Assembly (NCBI GenBank): GCA_964388575.1
Contig: CAYMAZ010000009.1
Location: forward strand, 1 to 64,000
Source of the DNA: CAYMAZ01 sp964388575
GTDB taxonomy: Bacteria > Bacteroidota > Bacteroidia > Bacteroidales > DTU049
Reading direction: 5' to 3'
Length of the DNA stretch: 64,000 bases
The notes beneath the pieces were generated by a model, which was given only the letters and a program-made list of their open reading frames with translations, ran no database searches and was not told the DNA's origin. The translations under genes were made by a program, and so were the position numbers. Every line of letters begins with the position of its first letter. The first letter of the stretch is position 1. This document shows, in pieces, positions 54,974 through 63,589 of the stretch.

Positions 54974-55397
54974 ATTGTTTCAATTAAATTTGTGCGCAAA
55001 AATACAAAAAAAAATATTGAGCATTTGACACGACGAATATTGAATTAATTTTTTTTGATGTAAAAGGATAGAACAAATATATTACAAATATTAAATTTTA
55101 TTCTTTCTAATAATTTGAATTTAGAAGAATAGTGTTCGTCTAAAGTTAATTTTTCGTATATGTCATTATGGATAACTACGAATGCGCCATACGGGTTTAT
55201 CATATTGTGGCAAAAAATGTGAGTAAAGCAATACAGATTGCTCCTACGCTGATAGCATTACGGAAAAACTCTGTAATATTCGTGCATTCATGGCAAATAT
55301 GATTGTAGATTTCATTATTGCCGAGTGAGAAAAAAACAATAATTTCGTAAAAAAATAGTTTAGAAATTTAATGCTTTTCACAAATACTGTTCAGTTT
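54974..55397. other. 424-bp intergenic region with possible degraded dispersed repeats
   Basis: Divergent upstream region of the acyl-CoA dehydrogenase and porZ. Minus-strand TATTTTTG (54997-55004) and plus-strand TAATTTCG (55340-55347) are likely -7 boxes for the two genes. Between about 55170 and 55315 the composition changes (GCGCCATACGGG, GATTGCTCCTACGCTGATAG, ATTCGTGCATTCATGGC). This resembles the short CGTGG-type intergenic repeats common in Bacteroidota, but only one copy of each is present here. Confidence 0.5.
54997..55004 (-). promoter_or_regulatory. -7 box for acyl-CoA dehydrogenase
   Basis: Minus-strand TATTTTTG, 24 bases before the start codon. No -33 box is seen at a good distance. 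Confidence 0.45.
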
Positions 55398-57743
55398 ATG
55401 AAATATTTGCTATCGAGGATGTGCTTCACTTTCTGCAGTCTGATTTTTTTCGTTGGATTGACTTTCAGCCAGGGTGTTGCCATTGGCCAGTGGAGAGAGC
55501 ATCTGCCCTATCATTCTGTCACATCAGTTGCAGATATCGGAAAAAAGGTTTTTGCTTCAACTCCATACGCACTGTTTTCTTACGATAAGCTGGAAGGTTC
55601 CATTGAAAGGTTTTCAAAAGTGAACAAACTTTCTGATGTGGGCGTGAGCAAAATTGCCTGGCACAATGATAAAAACACCCTCATCATTGCTTATTCCAAC
55701 GGCAATATTGATTTGATGAGAAACGAGACAATCAGCAATTATGCTGACATTAAAAGGGCCAACATTCTCGGCAGCAAAAATATCAACAATATTTTAATCA
55801 AAGGTGATTCTGTGTATTTTTCATGTGATTTCGGCATCGTCATTTTCGATATGGAGCGGAGTGAATTTCGTGACAGTTATTTTATCGGACCAAATGGGAA
55901 TCAGATTCCTGTGTATGATATTGCATTTCTTCATGACACAATATATGCGGGGACAAATCTCGGAATATATTTTGCAGACATGAACAGCCAGAACCTTGCT
56001 GATTTTAGAAACTGGCAACTTGATTCAACATTGCTCAAAAGCAATTTTCGGTTTAATCTGATTGAAGTATTCAATGAAAAACTTATTGTCAACATCACCA
56101 ACGAAAGCTGGGACGAAGACACGGCTTATGTGAGAGAAAACGGAAACTGGTCATATTTGCCGCAATTCACCAGTGCCAACAAATCACAGTTCAGAGCTCA
56201 GAATCATTCTTTTGTGATATCAATGGCTGGTGCCATAAGATTCTACAATTCGGATCTGCAGCTCATACAGAATTACTGGTACTTTGACAACAAATTTCTG
56301 ATGCCGTCAGATTTTGTGTTTGACAGAAACCTTGTCGATGTGATCTGGATCGGCGACACAAAAATGGGACTGATAAAGAATTTTGAACAATGGGGCAATG
56401 ACTTCATATCACCCACAGGACCTTACACAGACAAGGTATATGCCCTTGCCTCAGGACCCGGAACTATCATCGGAGTCCCCGGAGCCCGTGATATCAGCTG
56501 GAACAACACATACAACCGGCTTGGATATTTCAGATTTGAAAACGAACAGTGGACAAGCAAAAACAATGAAACAACAGCACAGTTTGACCTGATGTTTGAT
56601 GCACTTTCTGTTGCAGTCGACCCTCAGAACAATTCGCGCTGGTATATTGGTTCCTATGCAAGCGGACTTGTAGAAATGGTCAACCATGAAATTGTCAATA
56701 TTTTCAACACAACCAATACAACGATGACAGGTACAGTGGGTCTACCGGGAGATGTTCGGGTAAGCGGAATGACTTTTGATAAAGACAATAATCTGTGGCT
56801 AACCACATCCTACACTAATCAGTGTATCAGTGTCAAAACCGCTCAAAATCAATGGCATAGCTATACATTACCAGTTGTCTCAAGTACTGATGTTTATTCC
56901 GATATCATTGTTGACAGTTGGGGAAATAAGTGGGTCATTATGCCCAAGGGAGGAGGAATGATTGTTTTTAATGAAAACGGCACTTTTCAGAACACAGCTG
57001 ATGACCAGTTTAAAAGACTGACCAACTCTATTGGGAACGGGAACCTTCCGAGCATGAATGTTACCTCAATTGCAGAAGACAAGGACGGTAGAATTTGGAT
57101 CGGCACTGACGAGGGCATTGCTGTGTTTTATTATCCCCAGAACATTTTTACAGGACAGAATTTTGATGCACAGCAGATTCTGATTGAAGTTGGTGGTTAT
57201 GTTCAACCACTTTTGGAATCCGAAACAGTGAACAGCATCCTTGTTGACGGAGCCAACAGAAAATGGATCGGCACAGAAAAAGGAGGTGTATTTCTGCTTT
57301 CACCTGACGGAACAGAAGAAATTTTTCATTTTACAACCGATAACAGCCCCCTGCTTTCCAATGCAACAGGAAGCATTGCTATCATGCCTGAAACCGGTGA
57401 AGTTTTTTTTGGCACATATAACGGACTCATATCTTATAAAAGTACTGCAACAGAATCACCACCTTCATATGAAGACAATAATGAAGTGTATGCCTATCCA
57501 AATCCTGTGCGTCCGGATTACAACGGCACCATTGCTGTGAAAAATCTTGTGTACAACTCATGGGTTAAAATTACAGACATTTATGGCAACCTGATTTATG
57601 AAACCAAAGCTCTTGGCGGTCAGGTTGTCTGGGATGGAAAATTGCCCGACGGACGTAAGCCAAACACCGGGGTGTATCTGGTATTTGCAACCAATAATGA
57701 TGGCAGCGAAAAAATCGTTACAAAAATTCTCTTTATTCAATAA
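55398..57743 (+). CDS. porZ: Type IX secretion system protein PorZ
   Basis: 781 residues from ATG 55398 (an ATG 27 bases upstream is possible). A signal peptide (MCFTFCSLIFFVGLTFSQG) leads into GQWREHLPYHSVTSVADIGK, characteristic of PorZ. Two seven-bladed propellers of two-component-regulator type follow, with blades such as NLWLTTSYTN, GRIWIGTDEGIAVF and RKWIGTEKGGVFLLSP. A T9SS sorting domain (YAYPNPVRPDYNGTIAVKN to KILFIQ) ends the protein. In Porphyromonas gingivalis PorZ is part of the cell-surface attachment complex with PorU, PorV and PorQ that cleaves and anchors T9SS cargo. recO begins 14 bp after its stop. Confidence 0.92.
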   Translation: MKYLLSRMCFTFCSLIFFVGLTFSQGVAIGQWREHLPYHSVTSVADIGKKVFASTPYALFSYDKLEGSIERFSKVNKLSDVGVSKIAWHNDKNTLIIAYSNGNIDLMRNETISNYADIKRANILGSKNINNILIKGDSVYFSCDFGIVIFDMERSEFRDSYFIGPNGNQIPVYDIAFLHDTIYAGTNLGIYFADMNSQNLADFRNWQLDSTLLKSNFRFNLIEVFNEKLIVNITNESWDEDTAYVRENGNWSYLPQFTSANKSQFRAQNHSFVISMAGAIRFYNSDLQLIQNYWYFDNKFLMPSDFVFDRNLVDVIWIGDTKMGLIKNFEQWGNDFISPTGPYTDKVYALASGPGTIIGVPGARDISWNNTYNRLGYFRFENEQWTSKNNETTAQFDLMFDALSVAVDPQNNSRWYIGSYASGLVEMVNHEIVNIFNTTNTTMTGTVGLPGDVRVSGMTFDKDNNLWLTTSYTNQCISVKTAQNQWHSYTLPVVSSTDVYSDIIVDSWGNKWVIMPKGGGMIVFNENGTFQNTADDQFKRLTNSIGNGNLPSMNVTSIAEDKDGRIWIGTDEGIAVFYYPQNIFTGQNFDAQQILIEVGGYVQPLLESETVNSILVDGANRKWIGTEKGGVFLLSPDGTEEIFHFTTDNSPLLSNATGSIAIMPETGEVFFGTYNGLISYKSTATESPPSYEDNNEVYAYPNPVRPDYNGTIAVKNLVYNSWVKITDIYGNLIYETKALGGQVVWDGKLPDGRKPNTGVYLVFATNNDGSEKIVTKILFIQ

Positions 57744-57757
57744 CTCTATTCTGATTC

Positions 57758-58480
57758 ATGTGGCAAACAACCCGTGGTATTTTGCTAAAAAAAACGCAGT
57801 ATGCCGATCAGAAATTTATTCTGAAAGTTTTTACAATACATGATGGAGTCGCAAGCTTTTCGATTCAGATACCGGGAACACGTAGAAAAAACAATTCTCG
57901 GTCTTTACTCGGCCAGCCAATGGTTTTTGTTGAGATGACCTTTCTCAGCAAACCCTCAAGTGAAATCAAACCCATCAAAACAATTCATTGCGATGTTCCT
58001 TTTCTGAACATTCCGCATGATATCATCCGGCAGACAATTACGCTTTTCATCAATGATATGATTTTGCAAACAATCAGATTGCCGATGCATGATGATCAGA
58101 TGTATCAGTTTCTGCGAAACTCGCTGCTTTTACTTGATGACAAACAAAGCAATACTGCCAACTTTCCGGTTTGGTTTGCTATTAATCTTGCAGTAAAACT
58201 TGGCTTTGGACCAAAAAAACAAGAAAATGAATCACAAAATGTATTTGATCTGGTGACCGGAAGATTTACTGATGCATTCGCAGTGCCGGGTGTTACACTT
58301 ACACCTGAATTATCTCGATACATGAATCATATGATTCAGGAACCTATTCCTCCTGAAATTCCGATTTCTAAAAAAGACAGATTGATTTTGTTGAATTTTA
58401 TGCTTGACTATTTCACCTATCATGCTGATTTTGATGCAAAGATTAAGTCTTCAGGAATTTTGTCCATGGTTTTTCAATAA
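57758..58480 (+). CDS. recO: DNA repair protein RecO
   Basis: 240 residues, normal for RecO. The N-terminal OB fold begins TTRGILLKKTQYADQKFILK and includes FSIQIPGTRRKN. The helical C-terminal part follows, without the zinc-binding cysteines seen in some RecO proteins, as is usual in this phylum. RecO works with RecR to load RecA on single-stranded gaps and anneal strands. Its coupling to porZ (14-bp gap) makes a two-gene unit that ends at a strong terminator. Confidence 0.9.
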   Translation: MWQTTRGILLKKTQYADQKFILKVFTIHDGVASFSIQIPGTRRKNNSRSLLGQPMVFVEMTFLSKPSSEIKPIKTIHCDVPFLNIPHDIIRQTITLFINDMILQTIRLPMHDDQMYQFLRNSLLLLDDKQSNTANFPVWFAINLAVKLGFGPKKQENESQNVFDLVTGRFTDAFAVPGVTLTPELSRYMNHMIQEPIPPEIPISKKDRLILLNFMLDYFTYHADFDAKIKSSGILSMVFQ

Positions 58481-58525
58481 ATTGTCAAACCAACCTGGTG
58501 ATAAACAGACGGACCCTGAAACAAT

Positions 58526-58566
58526 AAAGACTGTAATGGCAGATTTTACAACCATTACAGTCTTTT
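58526..58566 (+). terminator. Bidirectional terminator after recO
   Basis: AAAGACTGTAATGG (58526-58539) pairs perfectly with CCATTACAGTCTTT (58552-58565) around a 12-base loop. T follows on the plus strand. It lies between recO and the convergent T9SS cargo gene. Confidence 0.85.
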
Positions 58567-58591
58567 GAAACGTAGATGTTAACCTTAAAAT

Positions 58592-59599
58592 TTATTCAAC
58601 AATAAATTTCTTGGCGAGTCTGTTTCTGTCAGCCTGAATCACATAAATATATGTTCCTGCTGTCAGGGCTGATGCATCAAAGTTCAAGGTATATGAACCC
58701 GCACTCATTGCTCCCTGTTCAAAATCCATTACGCTCTTTCCGGTCAGATCAAAAATGCCAATATTGACCTCTTTTGCTGAATTTTTCAGTTTATACTGAA
58801 TTGTTGCTTCTTCACTGACTGGGTTGGGGAACATGTTGAGAACAACATTGTTAATATAATGTTCCTGAACACTGACCACATCGTTGATAATCGGGAAAAA
58901 CATCATATCAAAATCCAAACCCCACCCGGAGGCATCTTCCAAAAAACTAAACCATGTGTTGTCACTCCATTTTTCCCATGACATTTCAGTAAATCCACCA
59001 TCTCCGTCTGTTGATGAAACAATTGCAAATGAATTTGCTGGATAGGCACCCATTGATGAGAAATCAAGTCCAACATAATAGTCATAAGTAATTGCCAATG
59101 GAGTCGTTAACTCAAAATAATTCATCCCGCCTGCAAATGAAGTATCTGAATTCATCTGACTGTAAGGCATTGTTACAGTTGAAAGGATTGTTCCAGGGGC
59201 ATAAGTTACAGTTCCTGAAACAGCTGTTCCTGTTCCGTCAGCTCCATAAACATTAAAGATCAGATCACCTTCATTACCCCGATGTTTTGCAACCCAAACA
59301 AGACATCCGGTAAGATTATAGGGAACACTTTCATAAATAAACTGCTGGGCTTTTGCCATATCGCTATAACAATTTGGACCACACACATACCCTGTATCTG
59401 CGGGCTCAGGTGTGATGCCACAGAAGGTAATATACCATGTTAAATCACCTGTCGCATAGCTCATTGGAGCGAGTGTGTCTATGGCTTTTGGAAAATCATG
59501 TTTCTGTAACTTCACACCTGATGGAATGGCTATCCTCTCCTGAGCAAAAACAGAAAGTGTAAAACCTGCAACCAAAACAAACAATGTAAATTTTTTCAT
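58592..59599 (-). CDS. T9SS-exported surface/secreted protein
   Basis: 335 residues. Signal peptide KKFTLFVLVAGFTLSVFAQ. A beta-rich body has two close Cys (CGPNCYSDMAKAQQF), TGCLVWVAKHRGN, NYFELTTPLAITYDYYVGLDF and STDGDGGFTEMSW. The end is a type IX sorting domain (NMFPNPVSEEATIQYKL, FDLTGKSV, GTYIYVIQADRNRLAKKFIV). It is therefore exported through the T9SS and probably anchored at the surface. No enzyme motif is visible. It is paralogous to the divergently transcribed neighbour at 59852 (both share NYFE[LF]T.P and the later DGDG/DNDGNG block). A -7 box lies at 59628-59635. Confidence 0.8.
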   Translation of the reverse strand: MKKFTLFVLVAGFTLSVFAQERIAIPSGVKLQKHDFPKAIDTLAPMSYATGDLTWYITFCGITPEPADTGYVCGPNCYSDMAKAQQFIYESVPYNLTGCLVWVAKHRGNEGDLIFNVYGADGTGTAVSGTVTYAPGTILSTVTMPYSQMNSDTSFAGGMNYFELTTPLAITYDYYVGLDFSSMGAYPANSFAIVSSTDGDGGFTEMSWEKWSDNTWFSFLEDASGWGLDFDMMFFPIINDVVSVQEHYINNVVLNMFPNPVSEEATIQYKLKNSAKEVNIGIFDLTGKSVMDFEQGAMSAGSYTLNFDASALTAGTYIYVIQADRNRLAKKFIVE

Positions 59600-59627
59600 A
59601 ATACTGCATTTTAGTTAATAATTGGTA

Positions 59628-59635
59628 CAAATATA
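59628..59635 (-). promoter_or_regulatory. -7 box for 58592 gene
   Basis: Minus-strand TATATTTG, with a CAAA (TTTG) on the opposite strand at 59652-59655 (16-base spacer), 29 bases before the start codon. Confidence 0.5.
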
Positions 59636-59818
59636 AAAATATTTTTGAATGCAAAAAACATTTTATTTATTTATATTTGGTGCTATCTTTATTCTTTAAA
59701 ATTTAAATTTTCAGATAACATTCTGATAATTAGTAGTATTCCAAAAATATATTTCCCCTTTCTAATTTATGATAAAATTAATTATAAATGAAATCATATT
59801 TCTGTTAAAATTTTTTTT

Positions 59819-59826
59819 TAATTTTG
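59819..59826 (+). promoter_or_regulatory. -7 box for 59852 gene
   Basis: TAATTTTG, 25 bases before the first ATG. No -33 TTTG is found. Confidence 0.45.
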
Positions 59827-59851
59827 CATCAATTAAAAATTTAAACAAATT

Positions 59852-60952
59852 ATGATTATGAGAAAAACTTATTTTTTGATTTCATTCATGCTGATTGCTT
59901 TTATCGGATCAGCTCAGTTGGTTCCGCCAATGGATCACTTACAGGCCATTGAAAAAAAACAAATGTCATTCCAGTACACTGAAAAAGCCCTTGGCGATAC
60001 AATGGGTTGGAATACAGGAACTCCACAGTTTGGTACTGAAATGAGGATTATGGGTTTGGTAGATGCAAATGATAATGATTTGGGTTACTGGTTTGGATCA
60101 AACTGGACTCCTGATACATCTGCAGCAGGTGGCTATACACTGGGACATTGGGCACAGTGCTACATCGTTGACCAACCGATAGAAATTGCTGGTGCTCTTG
60201 CAGTTGCAGCTTTCAAGGAAAATATTTCAAACAGTGCTAGCTCAGTTCTTCAGGTGATGTTATACAACCTTGCACCGGAAGATTGTATCATCGGTGGAGC
60301 ATCAGGAAGCTATGTTTACGGACCTGCTCCTGATTTCTATTCCGGAACAGCTCTTGCTTCAGCTTCAATTTCAATTAATGATATTGATACTGTATGGGCT
60401 CCTCCTCACTACGCATGGAACTACTTCGAATTTACAAACCCAGTTTTTGTTTCACAGGATTTTGGTTTGATTGCTGATTTCACATCACTTGTTGCCAACG
60501 CTGATACTGTTGTTTTCCCATGTGACAACGATGGAAACGGTCTGGGACTTCACTACACACAGTATTCAAGAAACCCGGCTCAGTATTACTGGGTAAGTAC
60601 TGATTTTGCAACATCAGGTTCACTTAATGTAAATATGGGTTTATTTGCAGTTTTAACTGACAATGTTGCAATTGCTGAAGGTGAAACTTTCTACCAGGGA
60701 ATGAAAATGACAGTCAACCCCAATCCGGTTGTTGATATGGCTGCCATTTCTTATGAACTGCAAAGCAATTCAAACACAAACATTGACATCATTTCTCTTA
60801 ACGGACAGGTTGTTCAAAACTTCAACCTCGGTTACAAAACCGCTGGAAAACACACATTTGATATTGACATGAACGGTTTTGCAAGCGGTGTGTATTTTGT
60901 TTCACTGAATGCACATGGTTCAAGACTGATCAAAAAGATTATTGTTGAATAA
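59852..60952 (+). CDS. T9SS-exported protein, paralogue of 58592 protein
   Basis: 366 residues; a second ATG 6 bases downstream is equally possible. Signal peptide RKTYFLISFMLIAFIGSAQ. The body has GYWFGSNWTPDTSAAGGYTL, GHWAQCYIVDQPIEIAGALA, NYFEFTNPVFVSQDFGLIAD and PCDNDGNGLGLHY. It ends in a type IX sorting domain (TVNPNPVVDMAAISYEL, SLNGQVVQNF, GVYFVSLNAHGSRLIKKIIV). Shared segments with the protein encoded at 58592 in the same order point to a local duplication followed by inversion. No catalytic motif is seen. A clear terminator follows. Confidence 0.8.
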   Translation: MIMRKTYFLISFMLIAFIGSAQLVPPMDHLQAIEKKQMSFQYTEKALGDTMGWNTGTPQFGTEMRIMGLVDANDNDLGYWFGSNWTPDTSAAGGYTLGHWAQCYIVDQPIEIAGALAVAAFKENISNSASSVLQVMLYNLAPEDCIIGGASGSYVYGPAPDFYSGTALASASISINDIDTVWAPPHYAWNYFEFTNPVFVSQDFGLIADFTSLVANADTVVFPCDNDGNGLGLHYTQYSRNPAQYYWVSTDFATSGSLNVNMGLFAVLTDNVAIAEGETFYQGMKMTVNPNPVVDMAAISYELQSNSNTNIDIISLNGQVVQNFNLGYKTAGKHTFDIDMNGFASGVYFVSLNAHGSRLIKKIIVE

Positions 60953-60969
60953 TTCATGATTCAACAATC

Positions 60970-61003
60970 AAAAAAAGGCTGCTCTCTTAAGCAGCCTTTT
61001 TTT
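60970..61003 (+). terminator. Bidirectional terminator
   Basis: AAAAAAAGGCTGC, 8-base loop, GCAGCCTTTTTTT. It separates the T9SS cargo gene from convergent recN and can act in both directions. Confidence 0.9.
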
Positions 61004-61021
61004 GTGTCTGTGTTTTTATGA

Positions 61022-62677
61022 TTACCGATTAAGCATTTCTTTTGCAGTTTCAAATGCTGTATTACTGTATTGCTCACCCCCCAGCATTTTTGCAATTTCT
61101 GCAATACGATCCTCCTGCTTAAGTTTCTCAATTACAGTAAACGTATTGTGTTCGGTTTCCTTTTTACTGACAAGCATATGTCTGTATGCCTTCGCTGCAA
61201 TCTGAGGCAGATGTGTAATAACAATGAGCTGTATTGATTTTCCCATTACGTCTAAAATTTCGGACATTTTCATTGCAGTTTCCCCCGAAATTCCTGAATC
61301 AATTTCGTCAAAAATCAAAGTTGGCAATGAGGATGTTTTCGCAATAATTGATTTTAGAGCAAGCATCAATCTTGACATTTCACCTCCTGAAGCAACCTTT
61401 GAAAGTTCTTTTGGGTCCTCTCCTTTGTTGGCAGAAAAATAAAATTTAATTTCATCAACTCCATTTGGAGTTAATTTCTCTGATTTCCTGTTTACAACCT
61501 TAAATTGAGCATGGGGCATTGCCAGTGAAGCAAGTATTTGCTGAACGTTCTTCTCCAATTCCTGAACAATAGACATCCTTTGTTCTGATAACGTCAGGGC
61601 CATAACTTGCAATTGCTGAAATGATGATTCAGACAGTTTTTCAAGTTCTGAAAGCTGTTCTCTGTTTAATTGAATATCTGAGAGCTTTGTCTTAAAGTCA
61701 TCATGTATTTTAAACAATTCTTCAGCACTCTGAAGTTTGTGCTTAAACAATAATCGTTGAATATCATTTACGCGTTCTTCTGTTCTTACAAGTTCAGCCG
61801 GATCTACCTGAATTTTCTCTTCGAGGGCTGAGATATCAGATGCTATGTCGTCAAGTTCAACACATGCAGAATGTAATCGTTTTGATATTTCTTCTGTTGG
61901 TGCAAAATACTGAATGATACTGTTCAGATTGGAATCAATCTGAGTAAGCTGACTGTGAATATTGATGTCATTTAGTTTAATTATGGATGCCGCATCCAAA
62001 AGGGTTCGTTTGATTTTTTCAGAGTTCTGCATCATTTTCAGATCAGCCTCAAGCTTGTCGATCTCTCCGGGAAAAGTATTCAATTCTTCAATCTCATTCA
62101 CAAGAAAAGAAAGATAATCTTTTTCCTTTTCATTTTGATCAAAAACATCTCTGAGTCTTTGAATTTCGCTCATATACTTTTGATAATCTGCCCATTGCTG
62201 TATATAGTTTCGGTGACTTTGCCCTGTTCCGGCAACTGCATCCAACAAAGCTAAATGAAATGAATTTCTTGACAACAATATTGTAGAGTGCTGAGAATGA
62301 ATATCAATCAGTTTTTCTGAAAGAGATTTCAGTACATTCAACCCAACAGGTGTATCATTTATAAAAGCTCTGGATTTTCCCTGTGGAAGAATTTCTCTTC
62401 TAACAATACAATATGTGTCAAAATCAAGTTCGTTTTCCGCAAAAAAATCCTTGAGATCAATTGATGAAATATCAAATGTACCTTCAATAATACATTTTAA
62501 GTGTTGATCTGATATTGTTGTAATATCAGCACGATCGCCCATTAACAAGCTCAATGCACCAAGAAAAATTGATTTTCCGGCGCCGGTTTCACCAGTAATA
62601 ACGCTAAACCCATCATGAAAATCCATTTCCAATTCACGAATTAGAATAAAATTCCGGATTGATAAATGCTTAAGCAT
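61022..62677 (-). CDS. recN: DNA repair ATPase RecN
   Basis: 551 residues, standard RecN length. The N-terminal Walker A is GETGAGKS (29-36), after LKHLSIRNFILIRELEMDF. A long coiled coil occupies the middle. The C-terminal head has the signature VASGGEMSRLMLALK and Walker B TLIFDEIDSGISG, followed by VITHLPQIAAKA. RecN is an SMC-like protein in double-strand break repair. It starts 8 bp after the DUF4835 gene, so it belongs to a unit coaBC region - DUF4835 - recN on the minus strand. Confidence 0.95.
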   Translation of the reverse strand: MLKHLSIRNFILIRELEMDFHDGFSVITGETGAGKSIFLGALSLLMGDRADITTISDQHLKCIIEGTFDISSIDLKDFFAENELDFDTYCIVRREILPQGKSRAFINDTPVGLNVLKSLSEKLIDIHSQHSTILLSRNSFHLALLDAVAGTGQSHRNYIQQWADYQKYMSEIQRLRDVFDQNEKEKDYLSFLVNEIEELNTFPGEIDKLEADLKMMQNSEKIKRTLLDAASIIKLNDINIHSQLTQIDSNLNSIIQYFAPTEEISKRLHSACVELDDIASDISALEEKIQVDPAELVRTEERVNDIQRLLFKHKLQSAEELFKIHDDFKTKLSDIQLNREQLSELEKLSESSFQQLQVMALTLSEQRMSIVQELEKNVQQILASLAMPHAQFKVVNRKSEKLTPNGVDEIKFYFSANKGEDPKELSKVASGGEMSRLMLALKSIIAKTSSLPTLIFDEIDSGISGETAMKMSEILDVMGKSIQLIVITHLPQIAAKAYRHMLVSKKETEHNTFTVIEKLKQEDRIAEIAKMLGGEQYSNTAFETAKEMLNR

Positions 62678-62685
62678 GAAACTAT

Positions 62686-63585
62686 TTACTGTGTTGTGAG
62701 AATATCGTTATATTTGGACGAATTTGCAGGGTCGAGATTTTTAAGAATTGTAACAACCCTCATTTTCTCGGCAGGAGGTGCAGGTGTAAAAATATTCACA
62801 AGTTCATCACTCTTTGACGTCATAAACAATGTAACAATAAATAAACCGGGGCGTTGTCTGTATACTTTCTGAATATTTGTAAGCGCATCAGTAATGGATT
62901 GGCGGCCAACGCTCATTTCATCTGCCAGCAGATCAAGTCCGGTACGATGGTATTGGTATAAACCTGTACGGAAGTCTGCATACGTTGCATTGAGAAGATT
63001 TTCAACCATCCAATATCTGTTTCTTTGATTCTCATAGGATTTCCAACCTTTGTCAGGAGCATTTTGTGCTGTATTGATAATATTCTGTGCCTTGTCAAAA
63101 TACTCACTACCCCCAAAAGGTTTGTATGAATCAAAGTCGAGACCGATGATGATATAGGCATAAAAAGCAAGAACTGATGCAAGATTTGTGGTGAATGTAT
63201 TCTCAATATACTCAATTGGCATTCCGGTCATGTATTTAAAAGTAAAATCCCTGTCAAGATGGTTGAGCATGACGCTATTGTATGATGAGTTATACACAGG
63301 ACGGCGCGACTGAACCTGAATGGTCGCAGTAAAATTCTCAATATTATCCCAGGAGGATACATTGATCATGATGTTGCATTCAATGCGTTCGTTCTGTTTA
63401 AAGGTATACGCTGTCCACTGACGGCTGTTCATAAATTCGAAGACATCCATTTGCAACTGCTCAAAAACGGTTTTGTCACTGGTCTGAACCTGACTGCTAT
63501 TCACCTGAACCATACAGTTGAGCTCCTGTCCTGAAACAGCAAAAACCAGGATTGAAAAAAAAATATAAAATACCTGTTTCTTCAT
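62686..63585 (-). CDS. DUF4835 family exported protein
   Basis: 299 residues with a signal peptide (KKQVFYIFFSILVFAVSGQ). The mature start ELNCMVQVNSSQVQTSDKTV and FEQLQMDVFEFMNSRQWT are the DUF4835 hallmark, as are RRPVYNSSYNSVMLNHLD and YAYIIIGLDFDSYKPFGGS. The family is almost confined to Bacteroidota and usually lies between coaBC and recN, as here. Some annotations call it PorD, implying a T9SS link; I cannot verify that from sequence. It is probably periplasmic. It starts 4 bp after the coaBC frame ends. Confidence 0.88.
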   Translation of the reverse strand: MKKQVFYIFFSILVFAVSGQELNCMVQVNSSQVQTSDKTVFEQLQMDVFEFMNSRQWTAYTFKQNERIECNIMINVSSWDNIENFTATIQVQSRRPVYNSSYNSVMLNHLDRDFTFKYMTGMPIEYIENTFTTNLASVLAFYAYIIIGLDFDSYKPFGGSEYFDKAQNIINTAQNAPDKGWKSYENQRNRYWMVENLLNATYADFRTGLYQYHRTGLDLLADEMSVGRQSITDALTNIQKVYRQRPGLFIVTLFMTSKSDELVNIFTPAPPAEKMRVVTILKNLDPANSSKYNDILTTQ

Positions 63586-63589
63586 GACA

